DNA of 64,000 nucleotides from an uncultured Lachnospiraceae bacterium. Its GTDB lineage: Bacteria > Bacillota > Clostridia > Lachnospirales > Lachnospiraceae. How positions within the stretch are numbered: position 1 is the stretch's first letter; each line of letters opens with the position of its first letter. The position numbers and the translations under genes are program-made. The notes under the pieces were generated by a model. The model had not been told where the DNA came from and searched no databases. It saw only the letters and a program-made list of their open reading frames with translations. Shown one piece after another: positions 15,989-24,643 of the stretch. The DNA is taken from the NCBI GenBank assembly GCA_910585075.1, contig CAJUED010000009.1, forward strand, positions 1-64,000. The letters are read 5' to 3'.

Positions 15989-16077
15989 TTGACAAATCCA
16001 TATGTATCAAGTAAAGTATAGTATATAAATGCAAACGATTGCATTATATTTTTTATTCATCAGTGCAATCGTTTGCA
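15989..16077 (+). promoter_or_regulatory. Promoter and twin LacI-family operators of the maltodextrin operon
   Basis: TTGACA (15989-15994) and TAAAGT (16012-16017) are 17 bases apart. Downstream lie TGCAAACGATTGCA (16030-16043) and its exact reverse complement TGCAATCGTTTGCA (16064-16077), centres 34 bases apart, with the CG centre usual for LacI/MalR-type repressors. The second site ends 17 bases before the regulator start codon. Autoregulation and control of the whole operon are likely. Confidence 0.8.
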
Positions 16078-16093
16078 TGAGGAGGAGATTTTC

Positions 16094-17110
16094 ATGGCAA
16101 CTACAATAAAAGATATTGCAAAAAGAGTAGGTGTAAATCCGTCTACCGTATCCAGAGTGATTAATGGAACAGCTACCATATCAGAGGAAACAAAAAAGAA
16201 AATTACAGCGGCGATGAAAGAAATGGACTATCATCCCAACATCCAGGCCAGAAGCCTGGTCAATGGCAATACCTTTACCATAGGACTTGTGATGGATGCA
16301 GGAAATAGCGACGCGTACGCCAATACATTTTTTATAAAATCAGTTACCGCTATTGAAACAGTGACACAGCAGATGGGATATAACCTTTTAATTACCAATT
16401 ATACTGAACGGGAAAGGAGTAATGCTGTTAAGAACCTTGTCTTAGAACACAAGATAGACGGTATCATTTTGCCAGTATCGGGTATCTCGGAAGATTTAGT
16501 CAATCTTCTGACCACCAGCAATTTCCCTTTTGTCATAATGGGAGAACCGGATAAATCTTATACCAAACTAAATTGGGTGGATATGGATAATGCAGAAGGA
16601 GGGCGGCTTGCAGTAAGGCATCTTATGCAATGTGGTTATCAACATCCAATTCTATTTGTGGAAAACAAAGGAACGATCTTTGAGCAAAAAAGAACTCAGG
16701 GATTCATATCAGAACTTCAAAATAACGGATTATCTCCCTCCAGGAGTGACATTATAGAATGCGGCTCAAACGGAGAGGAGATTGCTACCAGAACTAAACA
16801 GCTTTTGAGAAAACACCCGGAGATCGACAGCATCATTTGCGCTAATAATATTGTTGCATATCATGTACTGCAAGGCCTGAAACAAAACAAGGTATCCGTA
16901 CCGGAACAAATCGGTATGATTACTTTCGATAATTACCCCTTGGCCGAATATCTAGATCCACCTCTTACAGCTGTAGATATTGATACATATCTGCTGGGAG
17001 AACGGGCAGCCAGTACATTATTTGATATGATTAAAAATCAAAAAGGAAGGGAGGAAGCAATCTTAATTGGGACTCAAATTATTGCCAGAAAATCAACGGA
17101 AAGGGGGTGA
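16094..17110 (+). CDS. LacI-family transcriptional regulator, maltodextrin operon (MalR-like)
   Basis: 338 aa from ATG 16094 (RBS GAGGAGGAG); the GTG/ATG candidates upstream fall in the operator. N-terminal helix-turn-helix TIKDIAKRVGVNPSTVSRVING with hinge region YHPNIQARSL, then a sugar-binding-protein-like effector domain (about 60-338). Two matching operators lie directly upstream. It is followed within 6 bases by a GH13 gene and then a maltose-type importer, so the effector is probably a malto-oligosaccharide. Confidence 0.92.
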   Translation: MATTIKDIAKRVGVNPSTVSRVINGTATISEETKKKITAAMKEMDYHPNIQARSLVNGNTFTIGLVMDAGNSDAYANTFFIKSVTAIETVTQQMGYNLLITNYTERERSNAVKNLVLEHKIDGIILPVSGISEDLVNLLTTSNFPFVIMGEPDKSYTKLNWVDMDNAEGGRLAVRHLMQCGYQHPILFVENKGTIFEQKRTQGFISELQNNGLSPSRSDIIECGSNGEEIATRTKQLLRKHPEIDSIICANNIVAYHVLQGLKQNKVSVPEQIGMITFDNYPLAEYLDPPLTAVDIDTYLLGERAASTLFDMIKNQKGREEAILIGTQIIARKSTERG

Positions 17111-17116
17111 TAATCT

Positions 17117-18997
17117 GTGAATAAGGAGGCAGTTTTGCATAGGAATACAGAGGATTTTGTTTATCCAACAGCTAGAAATCAGCTGATTTTCAGGATACGA
17201 ACTGCCAAAAAGGAAATTAGGAAATGTAAGATTATTTACTGGAACCGAGATGATGGCATCAAAAAAGAACAGAGCATGGAATGCTATGCCAGAGACGGAC
17301 TATTTGATTATTTCCAGTGCAAAATTACTTTTCCTAAAGTTGCCAGATATCAGAAATATTACTTTCACCTGGAAAGTATTCGTGGAGAAATATGGTATTT
17401 TTCAGCCTACGGAATTGAGCCGAGGCCACCTGCAAGCGGATTTTTTGAATATTTGTATGCAAATGGGAATGATGTGTTCACCATACCTGATTGGGCTAAG
17501 GGTGTTATTTATTATCAGATATTCCCAGAGCGTTTTTTTAACGGAGACTTTAGTAACGATCCTGAAAATCCGGAGGAATGGGGCGCTGCGCCAACAAGAG
17601 AAAACTATATGGGAGGCGATTTGGCAGGAATCATTGAAAAGCTTCCCTACTTGAGGGAATTAGGTGTGGAGTGTATTTATCTGAATCCTGTTTTTGAAGG
17701 AGACTTTAACCACAAGTATGCAACTACAGATTATTTCCATATAGATCCGATGTTTGGAACTAACGAGGAATTTAGGGAACTGGTCAGACAGTGCCATTTA
17801 CAGGATATGCGCATTATATTGGACGGTGTTTTTAACCATACCGGAGTAAATTTCCCTTTCTTTCAGGACATCTTGAAAAATCAGGAGCGATCAAACTATA
17901 AAAACTGGTTTTTAATAGAAAAATTTCCTGTGACTGTCTCAAATGATTCCTATGAATGTGTTGGTGCCTATCCATACATGCCAAAGCTAAATACGGCAAA
18001 TCCGGAAGTCAGGAACTATATTATAGATGTAATGGAATATTGGCTCAGGGAATATCAAATTGATGGGTGGCGACTGGACGTGGCAGACGAGGTGGACAGT
18101 ACTGTTTGGGAAATGGCAAGGCTGTGCCTAAAAGAGAAATATCCTGAATGTATTTTGATTGGGGAGACGTGGGGATATGGAGGCAGACAGCTTAAAGGAA
18201 ACCAGTTGGACAGCGTGATGAATTATATGTTTCGGGATGCGGTTTGGGATTATTTTGGCAGGAGAACAATCTCAACGGATGTTTTTGACAACCGTATTAA
18301 TACCATAATTGCACTATATAAAGAGGAAGTCTGCCAGCTTTTGTATAATCCGTTGGACAGCCATGATACGGAAAGATTTTTGTATATCTGTGGGGGAAAT
18401 AAGCAAATTTTAAAAATGACCGCGGCATTCCAAATGCTGTTTCCGGGCGCACCTGCAATCTATTATGGCGATGAAGTCGGTCTGACAGGCGACAATGACC
18501 CCGATTGCAGGAGATGCATGGTATGGGATGAACAGATGGATCAGGAGCTTGTGAAATGGTATAAGAAACTTATTTTTCTTCGCAAAACACACCGTTGTAT
18601 TCGGGAAGGTGCATATAGAACCATTCTGGCAGATTATAAGGAATCAGTTTTTGCGTTTGTCAGATATTATGAGCAAAAAGGAGGTTCTGAATATATATAT
18701 GCATTGTTCAATAACAGTTCTGAACAAAGAAGTATTTTTTGTCCATTGCTGGAGAGTGGAGAATATACGGACTTGTTATCAGGAAGTAAAGAACTGTACC
18801 TTACACAGCCTTTGGACGGGCTATTCTACAATCAGGACATAACAGTTTACAAGGCAGTGATTTCCGTTGAAATACAGCCCTATGCTGTTAAAGTCATAAA
18901 GAAAAAGGAGGATCTTAAGAATGAAGAAAGACAAAAAAGTACTGGCGATCTTACTCACAGCTGCAACTTGCTTGGCGGCTTTGGCAGGATGTGGTAA
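17117..18997 (+). CDS. GH13 alpha-glycosidase (neopullulanase/cyclomaltodextrinase-like)
   Basis: 626 aa from GTG 17117 (RBS GGGGGTG). An N-terminal beta domain (about 1-125) precedes the catalytic barrel, which begins WAKGVIYYQIFPERFFNGD as in GH13_20 enzymes. Catalytic residues: Asp321 in GWRLDVADE, Glu350 in LIGETW, Asp417 in LDSHDTERF; region I is DGVFNHTG. No signal peptide, so it should hydrolyse imported maltodextrins or cyclodextrins in the cytoplasm. The reading frame runs 77 bases into the next gene, adding a C-terminal tail of about 25 residues after the expected end PYAVKVIKKK; the original stop may have been lost. Confidence 0.92.
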   Translation: MNKEAVLHRNTEDFVYPTARNQLIFRIRTAKKEIRKCKIIYWNRDDGIKKEQSMECYARDGLFDYFQCKITFPKVARYQKYYFHLESIRGEIWYFSAYGIEPRPPASGFFEYLYANGNDVFTIPDWAKGVIYYQIFPERFFNGDFSNDPENPEEWGAAPTRENYMGGDLAGIIEKLPYLRELGVECIYLNPVFEGDFNHKYATTDYFHIDPMFGTNEEFRELVRQCHLQDMRIILDGVFNHTGVNFPFFQDILKNQERSNYKNWFLIEKFPVTVSNDSYECVGAYPYMPKLNTANPEVRNYIIDVMEYWLREYQIDGWRLDVADEVDSTVWEMARLCLKEKYPECILIGETWGYGGRQLKGNQLDSVMNYMFRDAVWDYFGRRTISTDVFDNRINTIIALYKEEVCQLLYNPLDSHDTERFLYICGGNKQILKMTAAFQMLFPGAPAIYYGDEVGLTGDNDPDCRRCMVWDEQMDQELVKWYKKLIFLRKTHRCIREGAYRTILADYKESVFAFVRYYEQKGGSEYIYALFNNSSEQRSIFCPLLESGEYTDLLSGSKELYLTQPLDGLFYNQDITVYKAVISVEIQPYAVKVIKKKEDLKNEERQKSTGDLTHSCNLLGGFGRMW

Positions 18998-20285
18998 TTC
19001 GGCGCCAGTACAAACGGAAAACGACTCTAAAAGTCAGGGAACATCTAATACTGAAAATATAGCACAGGAAACAGCAGGTACGGAAACATCTGCTCAGGAA
19101 TTGGATAATACCAATGGAGAAGATGTGACAATTAACTTCTGGCATCACTATAGTGCACAATCTGCTGAAAATGACACGTTGATGAATGTGCTGATACCTA
19201 AATTTGAAGAAGAAAATCCTGGCATTAAAGTAAACGCAGTATCCCATGAATGGGGTGACCTGCATGAAAAAATATTGATTAGTGCACAATCTGACACCCT
19301 CCCCGATGTAGGTCGCTTAGACAGTGCATGGATTCCTGAATTTGAAAAAATGGGCATTCTGGTTGCACTTGATGAGGAAATGTCCGATTATAATGATGTT
19401 TCTGCCGGGTTGCTTGACAGTGCTATGAGTACGGCAAGTGTAGGCGGACATTCCTATGGTCTTGCGCTGAATACTAATTCCAAAATTTTGTTCTACAATG
19501 TACAAGGACTTGCAGATGTCGGGATTAATGCCCCGAAGACCATGGATGAATTTGTAACAGCTGTTAAAGCATTGGCAGGTACTAATGAAAATGGCCAACA
19601 GGTGTGGGGCTATAACGAACCGGCGCTGGCTGGCTGGAATTTATGCCCGTTTATCTGGAGCATGGGCGGTGCTATCACTAATGACGAGGAAACAAAAGCA
19701 TCCGGCTATATCAACAGCCCTGAAACCATTGAAGCAATTCAGATACTTGCGGACCTCTATTCTGAAGGAGCTATTACCGGATGGAACAGTGGTGATATTC
19801 CCATGACAGATGGATTTGGTACCGGCAGATACATGATGCTGCTGGAAGGGCCGTGGAAAATTGCTGAAATGGAAGGTGCATATCCGGACTTCGAGTATGC
19901 TACCACTGAAATTCCGGCAGGAAAAGGCGGATCCATATCTGTTCTTGGCGGTGAAGACATCTCTATGTTTAACAGTGCGAATAAAGATGCCGCATGGAAA
20001 TTTATAAAATTTATGACAGAACCCTTTGCACAAGAGGAAATGGCAAAATGCGGTCAGATTCCGGTAAACAAAGAGGCACTGGAAAGTGACACCGCTAAAG
20101 AAGCAGATTTCGCCCCATTCATCGATGCAATTGCAACTGCTAAGTCACGCCCTACTGTTGCATGCTGGTCAGAAATGGACAGTGAGCTTTCCGTTGCCGT
20201 AACAGCAGTTATGAATGGAGAAAAAACTGCGAAGGAGGCAATGGATGAACTGGCAGTAACATTCGATGAGATGTTAGCCCAATAA
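18921..20285 (+). CDS. Maltodextrin-type ABC substrate-binding lipoprotein (MalE family)
   Basis: 454 aa. Lipobox ALAGC (Cys about 23) after a short signal peptide, then a Ser/Thr/Glu linker. The mature domain (about 55-454) opens VTINFWHHYSAQSAENDTLM, as in family-1 extracellular solute-binding proteins. A strong AAGGAGGATC ribosome site fixes the start even though it lies inside the GH13 frame. It pairs with the two permeases downstream. No ATPase is encoded here; a shared MsmX/MalK-type ATPase elsewhere would be needed. Confidence 0.93.
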   Translation: MKKDKKVLAILLTAATCLAALAGCGNSAPVQTENDSKSQGTSNTENIAQETAGTETSAQELDNTNGEDVTINFWHHYSAQSAENDTLMNVLIPKFEEENPGIKVNAVSHEWGDLHEKILISAQSDTLPDVGRLDSAWIPEFEKMGILVALDEEMSDYNDVSAGLLDSAMSTASVGGHSYGLALNTNSKILFYNVQGLADVGINAPKTMDEFVTAVKALAGTNENGQQVWGYNEPALAGWNLCPFIWSMGGAITNDEETKASGYINSPETIEAIQILADLYSEGAITGWNSGDIPMTDGFGTGRYMMLLEGPWKIAEMEGAYPDFEYATTEIPAGKGGSISVLGGEDISMFNSANKDAAWKFIKFMTEPFAQEEMAKCGQIPVNKEALESDTAKEADFAPFIDAIATAKSRPTVACWSEMDSELSVAVTAVMNGEKTAKEAMDELAVTFDEMLAQ

Positions 20286-20324
20286 ATATACAACAATTAT
20301 ATAAGACGCATGTTTAAAAGTCAA

Positions 20325-20399
20325 ATGGGGCTGATGCATAAAATCGGATATTGTATTTATCAATATTATCCGGTTATTTATAAAAAACGCCAGCCCCAT
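20325..20399 (+). other. Long intercistronic hairpin between binding protein and permease genes
   Basis: ATGGGGCTG (20325-20333) pairs with CAGCCCCAT (20391-20399). Within the loop CGGATATTG and CAATATTATCCG form a second stem. The fold separates the highly expressed binding-protein gene from the permease genes and could protect the upstream mRNA or limit read-through. Confidence 0.65.
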
Positions 20400-20414
20400 A
20401 GAGAAAGGATATTT

Positions 20415-21293
20415 ATGCAAACCTCTAAAAAAGGGAAATTTCAAATAGGATTGCTGCTTTTGCCAGGTCTGTTGATTTTTGGTATTTTTACTGTATATCC
20501 TATTATCAAACTTTTTTTAATGAGTTTTTTCGAATGGGATTTTGGTAATATTGCTGATCAGAAATTTATTGGGCTTAAAAACTATAGGAATGTATTAAGC
20601 GACAGATATTTCCGGATCGCATTTACTAATACAATTATTTATACTTTTGTGACTGTTCCGGGACAAATGATATTTGGATTCCTGACAGCTTTTTTAATCA
20701 ATCAGATTACTCGTTTTAAGGTGGGTTATCGAGTACTATATTATCTGCCGGTTATAACATCATGGGTGATTGCTTCTCTGGTTTTTAAGTATGTTTTCAA
20801 TACGGAAGGCCTGCTTAACTATTTTTTAGTTCATATACTTCATGTCACTTCACAAAATATCCGCTGGCTTGATACCAGATGGAGCGGACTATGGATTGCT
20901 ATGTTCCTTGGCATTTGGAAGGGGATTGGTTGGAATATGGTTGTTTTTCTCGCGGCCCTACAGACAGTACCTGCAGATTTATATGAGGCAGCCGCTATTG
21001 ATGGGGCAAATGCATTTAAGAAGCTTTTCAATGTCACACTTCCCTGTATTAAAGGAACGATTTTGTTTGCCCTTGTAATGCTGACAATTGGAGGATTTAA
21101 TGTATTTACTTCTGTGAAAATGATAACCGGCGGAGAACCAGGACACCAGACAGATGTGGTTCTTACATGGATGTATCACAAGGCATTCAGTACCGGAGCT
21201 TTTGGCTATTCGGCTGCGCTATCATTTATTATTACTGTAGTACTGGCAATTATGGCAATCATTCAGTTTCGGATGATGCAGCAAAAAGATTAA
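20415..21293 (+). CDS. Carbohydrate ABC permease (MalF/UgpA type)
   Basis: 292 aa from ATG 20415 (RBS AGAAAGGATATTT); the frame is open back to 20310 but that part overlaps the hairpin. Six membrane segments are expected, starting FQIGLLLLPGLLIFGIFTVY. The EAA loop EAAAIDGANAFKKLFNVTLP, which docks the ATPase, is present. It forms a heterodimer with the next gene product. Confidence 0.94.
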   Translation: MQTSKKGKFQIGLLLLPGLLIFGIFTVYPIIKLFLMSFFEWDFGNIADQKFIGLKNYRNVLSDRYFRIAFTNTIIYTFVTVPGQMIFGFLTAFLINQITRFKVGYRVLYYLPVITSWVIASLVFKYVFNTEGLLNYFLVHILHVTSQNIRWLDTRWSGLWIAMFLGIWKGIGWNMVVFLAALQTVPADLYEAAAIDGANAFKKLFNVTLPCIKGTILFALVMLTIGGFNVFTSVKMITGGEPGHQTDVVLTWMYHKAFSTGAFGYSAALSFIITVVLAIMAIIQFRMMQQKD

Positions 21294-21307
21294 AAGGGGA
21301 AATGACT

Positions 21308-22147
21308 ATGAAAAAGAAAACATTGATCCAGATTATGCTCCATCTTTTCCTGATTTTCTCATTAGTGATTGTAGTGTTGCCAATGGTCTATATGGTAAGT
21401 ACGTCCCTAAAGCCTAATGGGGCATTATATGAATATCCTCCCAGATTTCTTCCGGGTCTTGAAGAAATTACCATAGAAAATTATCTCTATATTCTTGGAC
21501 AGGGGAAATTCTATATTAATTTTTTAAACAGTCTTATGGTAGCTGGCTGCGCCGTTTTACTTGCCGCGCTGATTTCTTCAGCATTGGGATATGTGATTGC
21601 CCGTTTTGCATTTCCGGGAAGAAATTTTTTGTTTTCCTTCATTGTGCTGACGATGATTATACCAGGGCTTACCCTGATTATCCCTCAGTACCAGTTAGCG
21701 GTAAAGTTAAAAACTATAAATTCATTGACAGGGCTGATACCTTTTTACACAGCATGGACGATTCCGTATTCTACATTTATGATTAAAGGTTTTGTTGAAA
21801 ATATTCCAAAGGAATTGGACGAAGCAACCTATATGGATGGCGGAGGCGTCCTTACGGTATTTGGGAGAATCATTATTCCATTGGCTAAACCGGGGATTGC
21901 CTCCGTATCCATATTTAATTTCCTTACTGCATGGGAAGAATTTCCATGGGCAAATACAGTTATCAATGATAACCTGAAACGGACTATTCCCATAGCAATA
22001 TCCGGTTTTTTCGGGCAACATCAATTTACGCAATGGGGATATGTTTTTGCATTGTCAGTTTTTAGTTTGGTTCCTATATTGATGGTATTTATTTTTTGCC
22101 AGAAGTTTTTTGTGGCGGGATTGACAAGTGGAGGTGTAAAAGGATAA
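21308..22147 (+). CDS. Carbohydrate ABC permease (MalG/UgpE type)
   Basis: 279 aa from ATG 21308 (RBS AAGGGGA; ATG 21302 also possible), 14 bases after the MalF-like gene. Membrane segments run throughout; the EAA loop is DEATYMDGGGVLTVFGRIIIPLAKPG and the C-terminus FVAGLTSGGVKG is the typical MalG ending. Last gene of the maltodextrin operon, followed by a bidirectional terminator. Confidence 0.94.
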   Translation: MKKKTLIQIMLHLFLIFSLVIVVLPMVYMVSTSLKPNGALYEYPPRFLPGLEEITIENYLYILGQGKFYINFLNSLMVAGCAVLLAALISSALGYVIARFAFPGRNFLFSFIVLTMIIPGLTLIIPQYQLAVKLKTINSLTGLIPFYTAWTIPYSTFMIKGFVENIPKELDEATYMDGGGVLTVFGRIIIPLAKPGIASVSIFNFLTAWEEFPWANTVINDNLKRTIPIAISGFFGQHQFTQWGYVFALSVFSLVPILMVFIFCQKFFVAGLTSGGVKG

Positions 22148-22186
22148 ATAATCGTTTTTAAAGGCTAAAATTTGATTTTATTTATC

Positions 22187-22215
22187 AGCCTCCGGTATAA
22201 AGCCGGAGGCTTTCA
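22187..22215. terminator. Bidirectional terminator between convergent genes
   Basis: AGCCTCCGG (22187-22195) pairs with CCGGAGGCT (22203-22211), with T-rich sequence on the + side and A/T-rich sequence on the other side. It lies between the MalG-like and NIF3-like genes. Confidence 0.85.
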
Positions 22216-22223
22216 GTTGTGTA

Positions 22224-23045
22224 TTACAGATAGCTGAAGGGCTCCTTAGCGTCAATAAAGCTGACAGGGAAATCCGTAAATCTCTCCTGTAACCATTTTT
22301 CCATATACTTCATACCGAATTCCTCGCTTCTCTCATGGCCCAATGTGAGCATCCCCCTGTTAAAGCCCATCTGATAAGCGTCGTTTAAATAAGCACAGAT
22401 GGTCCATTCGGTGATGTCCCCCACCACCATCAAATCCAGGCGATCCCGCTCCATCACTTCCATGGGCATCACCTCAACCCCAAGGCCAAGGCTTCCGCCG
22501 CCCACCAAAATACCGACTCTCTGAACCTCCATATCCGGGGAACCGATAATCTGAATGGTGTCCATGTGGAAGATTTTTTTAAATTCTTCGGCAAGGGCGC
22601 GGAGTGTGGTTTTAGGAATCTCATAAATCCATGGCTGGGGTTCATCCTTTTGCAGATATTCCCGCCAACCCAGTTCTTCGATAAGGCCTTCATAAATATA
22701 ATCGGTCTCAGAGCCCATGTGCATATGGTCGTGAAGGCGCCAGATGGTTATGCCGTTGTCCTCAAGATATTTTTTCTTGGCAAGGTAGATGGTATCATTT
22801 TCGCACCAGTCCGTCTTGTCCATTCCGTTAAACCATGTGGGCTCGTGGGTGATAATAAAGTTCTTCCCCTGCTTTACGGCCTCCTTGATCACGTCAAAGG
22901 TAGCCATAAAAGTGGTCGCCACTCCGGTGACTTCCATATCGGGGCTTCCGATTGAAATAATGTCGCAGGTGGGGCTGACCTTAGGGCCGCCGCACATATC
23001 GAGAAGAATTTTGTCAATTACCTGTTGTACTGTCCATTTTTTCAT
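22224..23045 (-). CDS. NIF3-like dinuclear metal-centre protein
   Basis: 273 aa, typical single-domain NIF3 length. Metal-ligand motifs are recognisable: FIITHEPTWF near residue 64, the LHDHMHMG segment, and GHERSEEFG near the C-terminus. NIF3 proteins form hexameric rings with two metals per subunit; the reaction is not established, though some relate to GTP cyclohydrolase-like chemistry. The gene stands alone on the - strand. About 435 bases upstream hold no gene. Confidence 0.85.
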   Translation of the reverse strand: MKKWTVQQVIDKILLDMCGGPKVSPTCDIISIGSPDMEVTGVATTFMATFDVIKEAVKQGKNFIITHEPTWFNGMDKTDWCENDTIYLAKKKYLEDNGITIWRLHDHMHMGSETDYIYEGLIEELGWREYLQKDEPQPWIYEIPKTTLRALAEEFKKIFHMDTIQIIGSPDMEVQRVGILVGGGSLGLGVEVMPMEVMERDRLDLMVVGDITEWTICAYLNDAYQMGFNRGMLTLGHERSEEFGMKYMEKWLQERFTDFPVSFIDAKEPFSYL

Positions 23046-23493
23046 GAATGTTCTTCCTTTCTATCCTAAATATTCAAAAATTTATTGTCTGAATACCATT
23101 GTAGCATGAAAAGAAGTTCTTTTCTCCAAATTTAAAGTAATTTTTTATGTGCTCTGCGCCTTTGTGTCAGAAGCTTTATCCTTTTGTGAAACGGAACCTG
23201 CAACAATTTGTGATGGATTTTACCTGAAAATATGATTTCCGCAGATAACGGATGGGGGATGTATTTGGAGCGGCAGGGCATTATGCACATTTAATGGATG
23301 CCTGAAAGTCCGTAGTACAGGAAAACAGACTAAAATATTCGGACAAGGGAAAAAGTGATTGTAAACGGGAATGGAGTAATGTATAATCTTGAACAAAGTT
23401 GTGCGGTCGTGAAACAGGTAGTCTGACTGTAGGTAAAGAAGCGACGATAAAGAGACTGGTAAGAAAAAGCGTGAAAGGTATATGGAGGAAAGC
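23046..23493. other. Intergenic region without a visible gene
   Basis: Lies between the divergent NIF3-like and GGDEF genes. Short frames exist on the - strand but lack ribosome sites and family-like sequence. No clear repeat, hairpin terminator or tRNA was seen. It should contain both promoters, which I could not place with confidence. Confidence 0.5.
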
Positions 23494-24411
23494 ATGGAGA
23501 AAATATTGATTGTTGATGACAGTTCCCTGCAGGCGGCTCATTTAAAAGACATTCTGAAGGATGAGTATGACATTACGATTGCACAGACGCCGGAGGAGGG
23601 CCTGTATCAGGCAAGCACAGGCGCCTATTCCCTGATTTTACTGGACGTAGTTATGCCGGGGATGGATGGGTTTACTCTGCTGAAAAAGCTGCAGGAGGAA
23701 GTAATTACCCAAAATGTCCCGGTTATTTTGATTACCAGCCTTTCCGATGTGGAAAGCGAGCAGAAGGGACTGATATTAGGTGCGGTTGATTATATTGTCA
23801 AGCCCTTTCACCATTTGATTGTCAAGGCGAGAGTCAACACACATATCAAGTTATATAATTATCGGAAACAAATCGAGTACCAGTCCAAAACGGACCAATT
23901 AACCGGCGTGGCCAACAGAAGACAGCATGATTTGTGCAGCGCCGCAAGGTGGAAAGAGGCTACCCGGCTGCAGGTTCCCTTTTCTGTCTGTATGTTTGAT
24001 ATCGATCGTTTTAAGCTGTATAACGATACTTTCGGACATCCGGCAGGGGATAAGACTATCACTGCCGTTGCCCGGGAAATTTCTTCTCATTTCAAGCGCA
24101 GCACGGATTTTTTTGCCCGTTATGGGGGAGAGGAATTTGTGGCGTTTATGATGGGGGATGATTCGGCTAAGGCATTCGAACATCTGAAAAAAATACGGCA
24201 GGCGGTAGAAGACCTTCATATTCCGCATAATTCTTCGGTGGCGGAATGGGTTACGGTCAGTATTGGTGGCGTTACCATAGTCCCCAAGGAAGAAAGCTCC
24301 TATGAGTTTTACCTGAAAATCGCAGACGCAATGCTGTATGACGCCAAAAAATTCGGGAGAAACAGAGTGGTGTGGGCGGATGAAAATATAAAGCAGATGC
24401 GGGAAAAGTAG
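23494..24411 (+). CDS. Response regulator with GGDEF domain (diguanylate cyclase)
   Basis: 305 aa from ATG 23494 (GGAGG 7 bases upstream; ATG 23482 overlaps that site). Receiver domain: ILIVDDSSLQ and phospho-acceptor Asp in LILLDVVMPGMDG, Lys in DYIVKPF. A short linker leads to the GGDEF domain starting TDQLTGVANRRQHD, with active-site RYGGEEF. An RSTD sequence five residues before GGEEF fits the product-inhibition I-site (RxxD). It probably makes cyclic di-GMP when phosphorylated. No kinase gene is adjacent, so it is an orphan. Confidence 0.92.
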   Translation: MEKILIVDDSSLQAAHLKDILKDEYDITIAQTPEEGLYQASTGAYSLILLDVVMPGMDGFTLLKKLQEEVITQNVPVILITSLSDVESEQKGLILGAVDYIVKPFHHLIVKARVNTHIKLYNYRKQIEYQSKTDQLTGVANRRQHDLCSAARWKEATRLQVPFSVCMFDIDRFKLYNDTFGHPAGDKTITAVAREISSHFKRSTDFFARYGGEEFVAFMMGDDSAKAFEHLKKIRQAVEDLHIPHNSSVAEWVTVSIGGVTIVPKEESSYEFYLKIADAMLYDAKKFGRNRVVWADENIKQMREK

Positions 24412-24441
24412 CATTTTCCTGAAAAATACGGAGCAGGAACA

Positions 24442-24557
24442 CATCAAACGCTGTCACATTTTACATAGCGTCTTATTAGATGGAGAAAGAGGATTGCGGA
24501 TAAGCAGTCCTTTTTTTATCAACAAGTTGACTCACAAAGTGTGGCAGCATTTGATAT
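24442..24557. repeat. Two inverted copies of repeat family A around a terminator
   Basis: 24442-24479 is an inverted copy (CATCAAACGCTGTCAC ... CGTCTTATTAG) and 24519-24557 a direct copy (TCAACAAGTTGACTCACAAA, then GTGTGGCAGCATTTGATA). The terminator 24491-24517 lies between them. Confidence 0.7.
24491..24517 (+). terminator. Rho-independent terminator after the GGDEF gene
   Basis: GGATTGC (24491-24497) pairs with GCAGTCC (24504-24510, one G-U pair), followed by seven T. Confidence 0.8.
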
Positions 24558-24643
24558 ATTTTAAGCTGTGGTGACATATGTCACTACAAATTTCCGGTTT
24601 CTCTGCTAAAATATTCATATTACTAAAATAATGGAGGATGACT

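Noticed and set aside
16030..16077. CcpA catabolite-control (cre) sites
   Set aside because: The sites resemble cre, but they are exact inverse copies placed right before a LacI gene, which fits the local regulator better. CcpA binding cannot be excluded.
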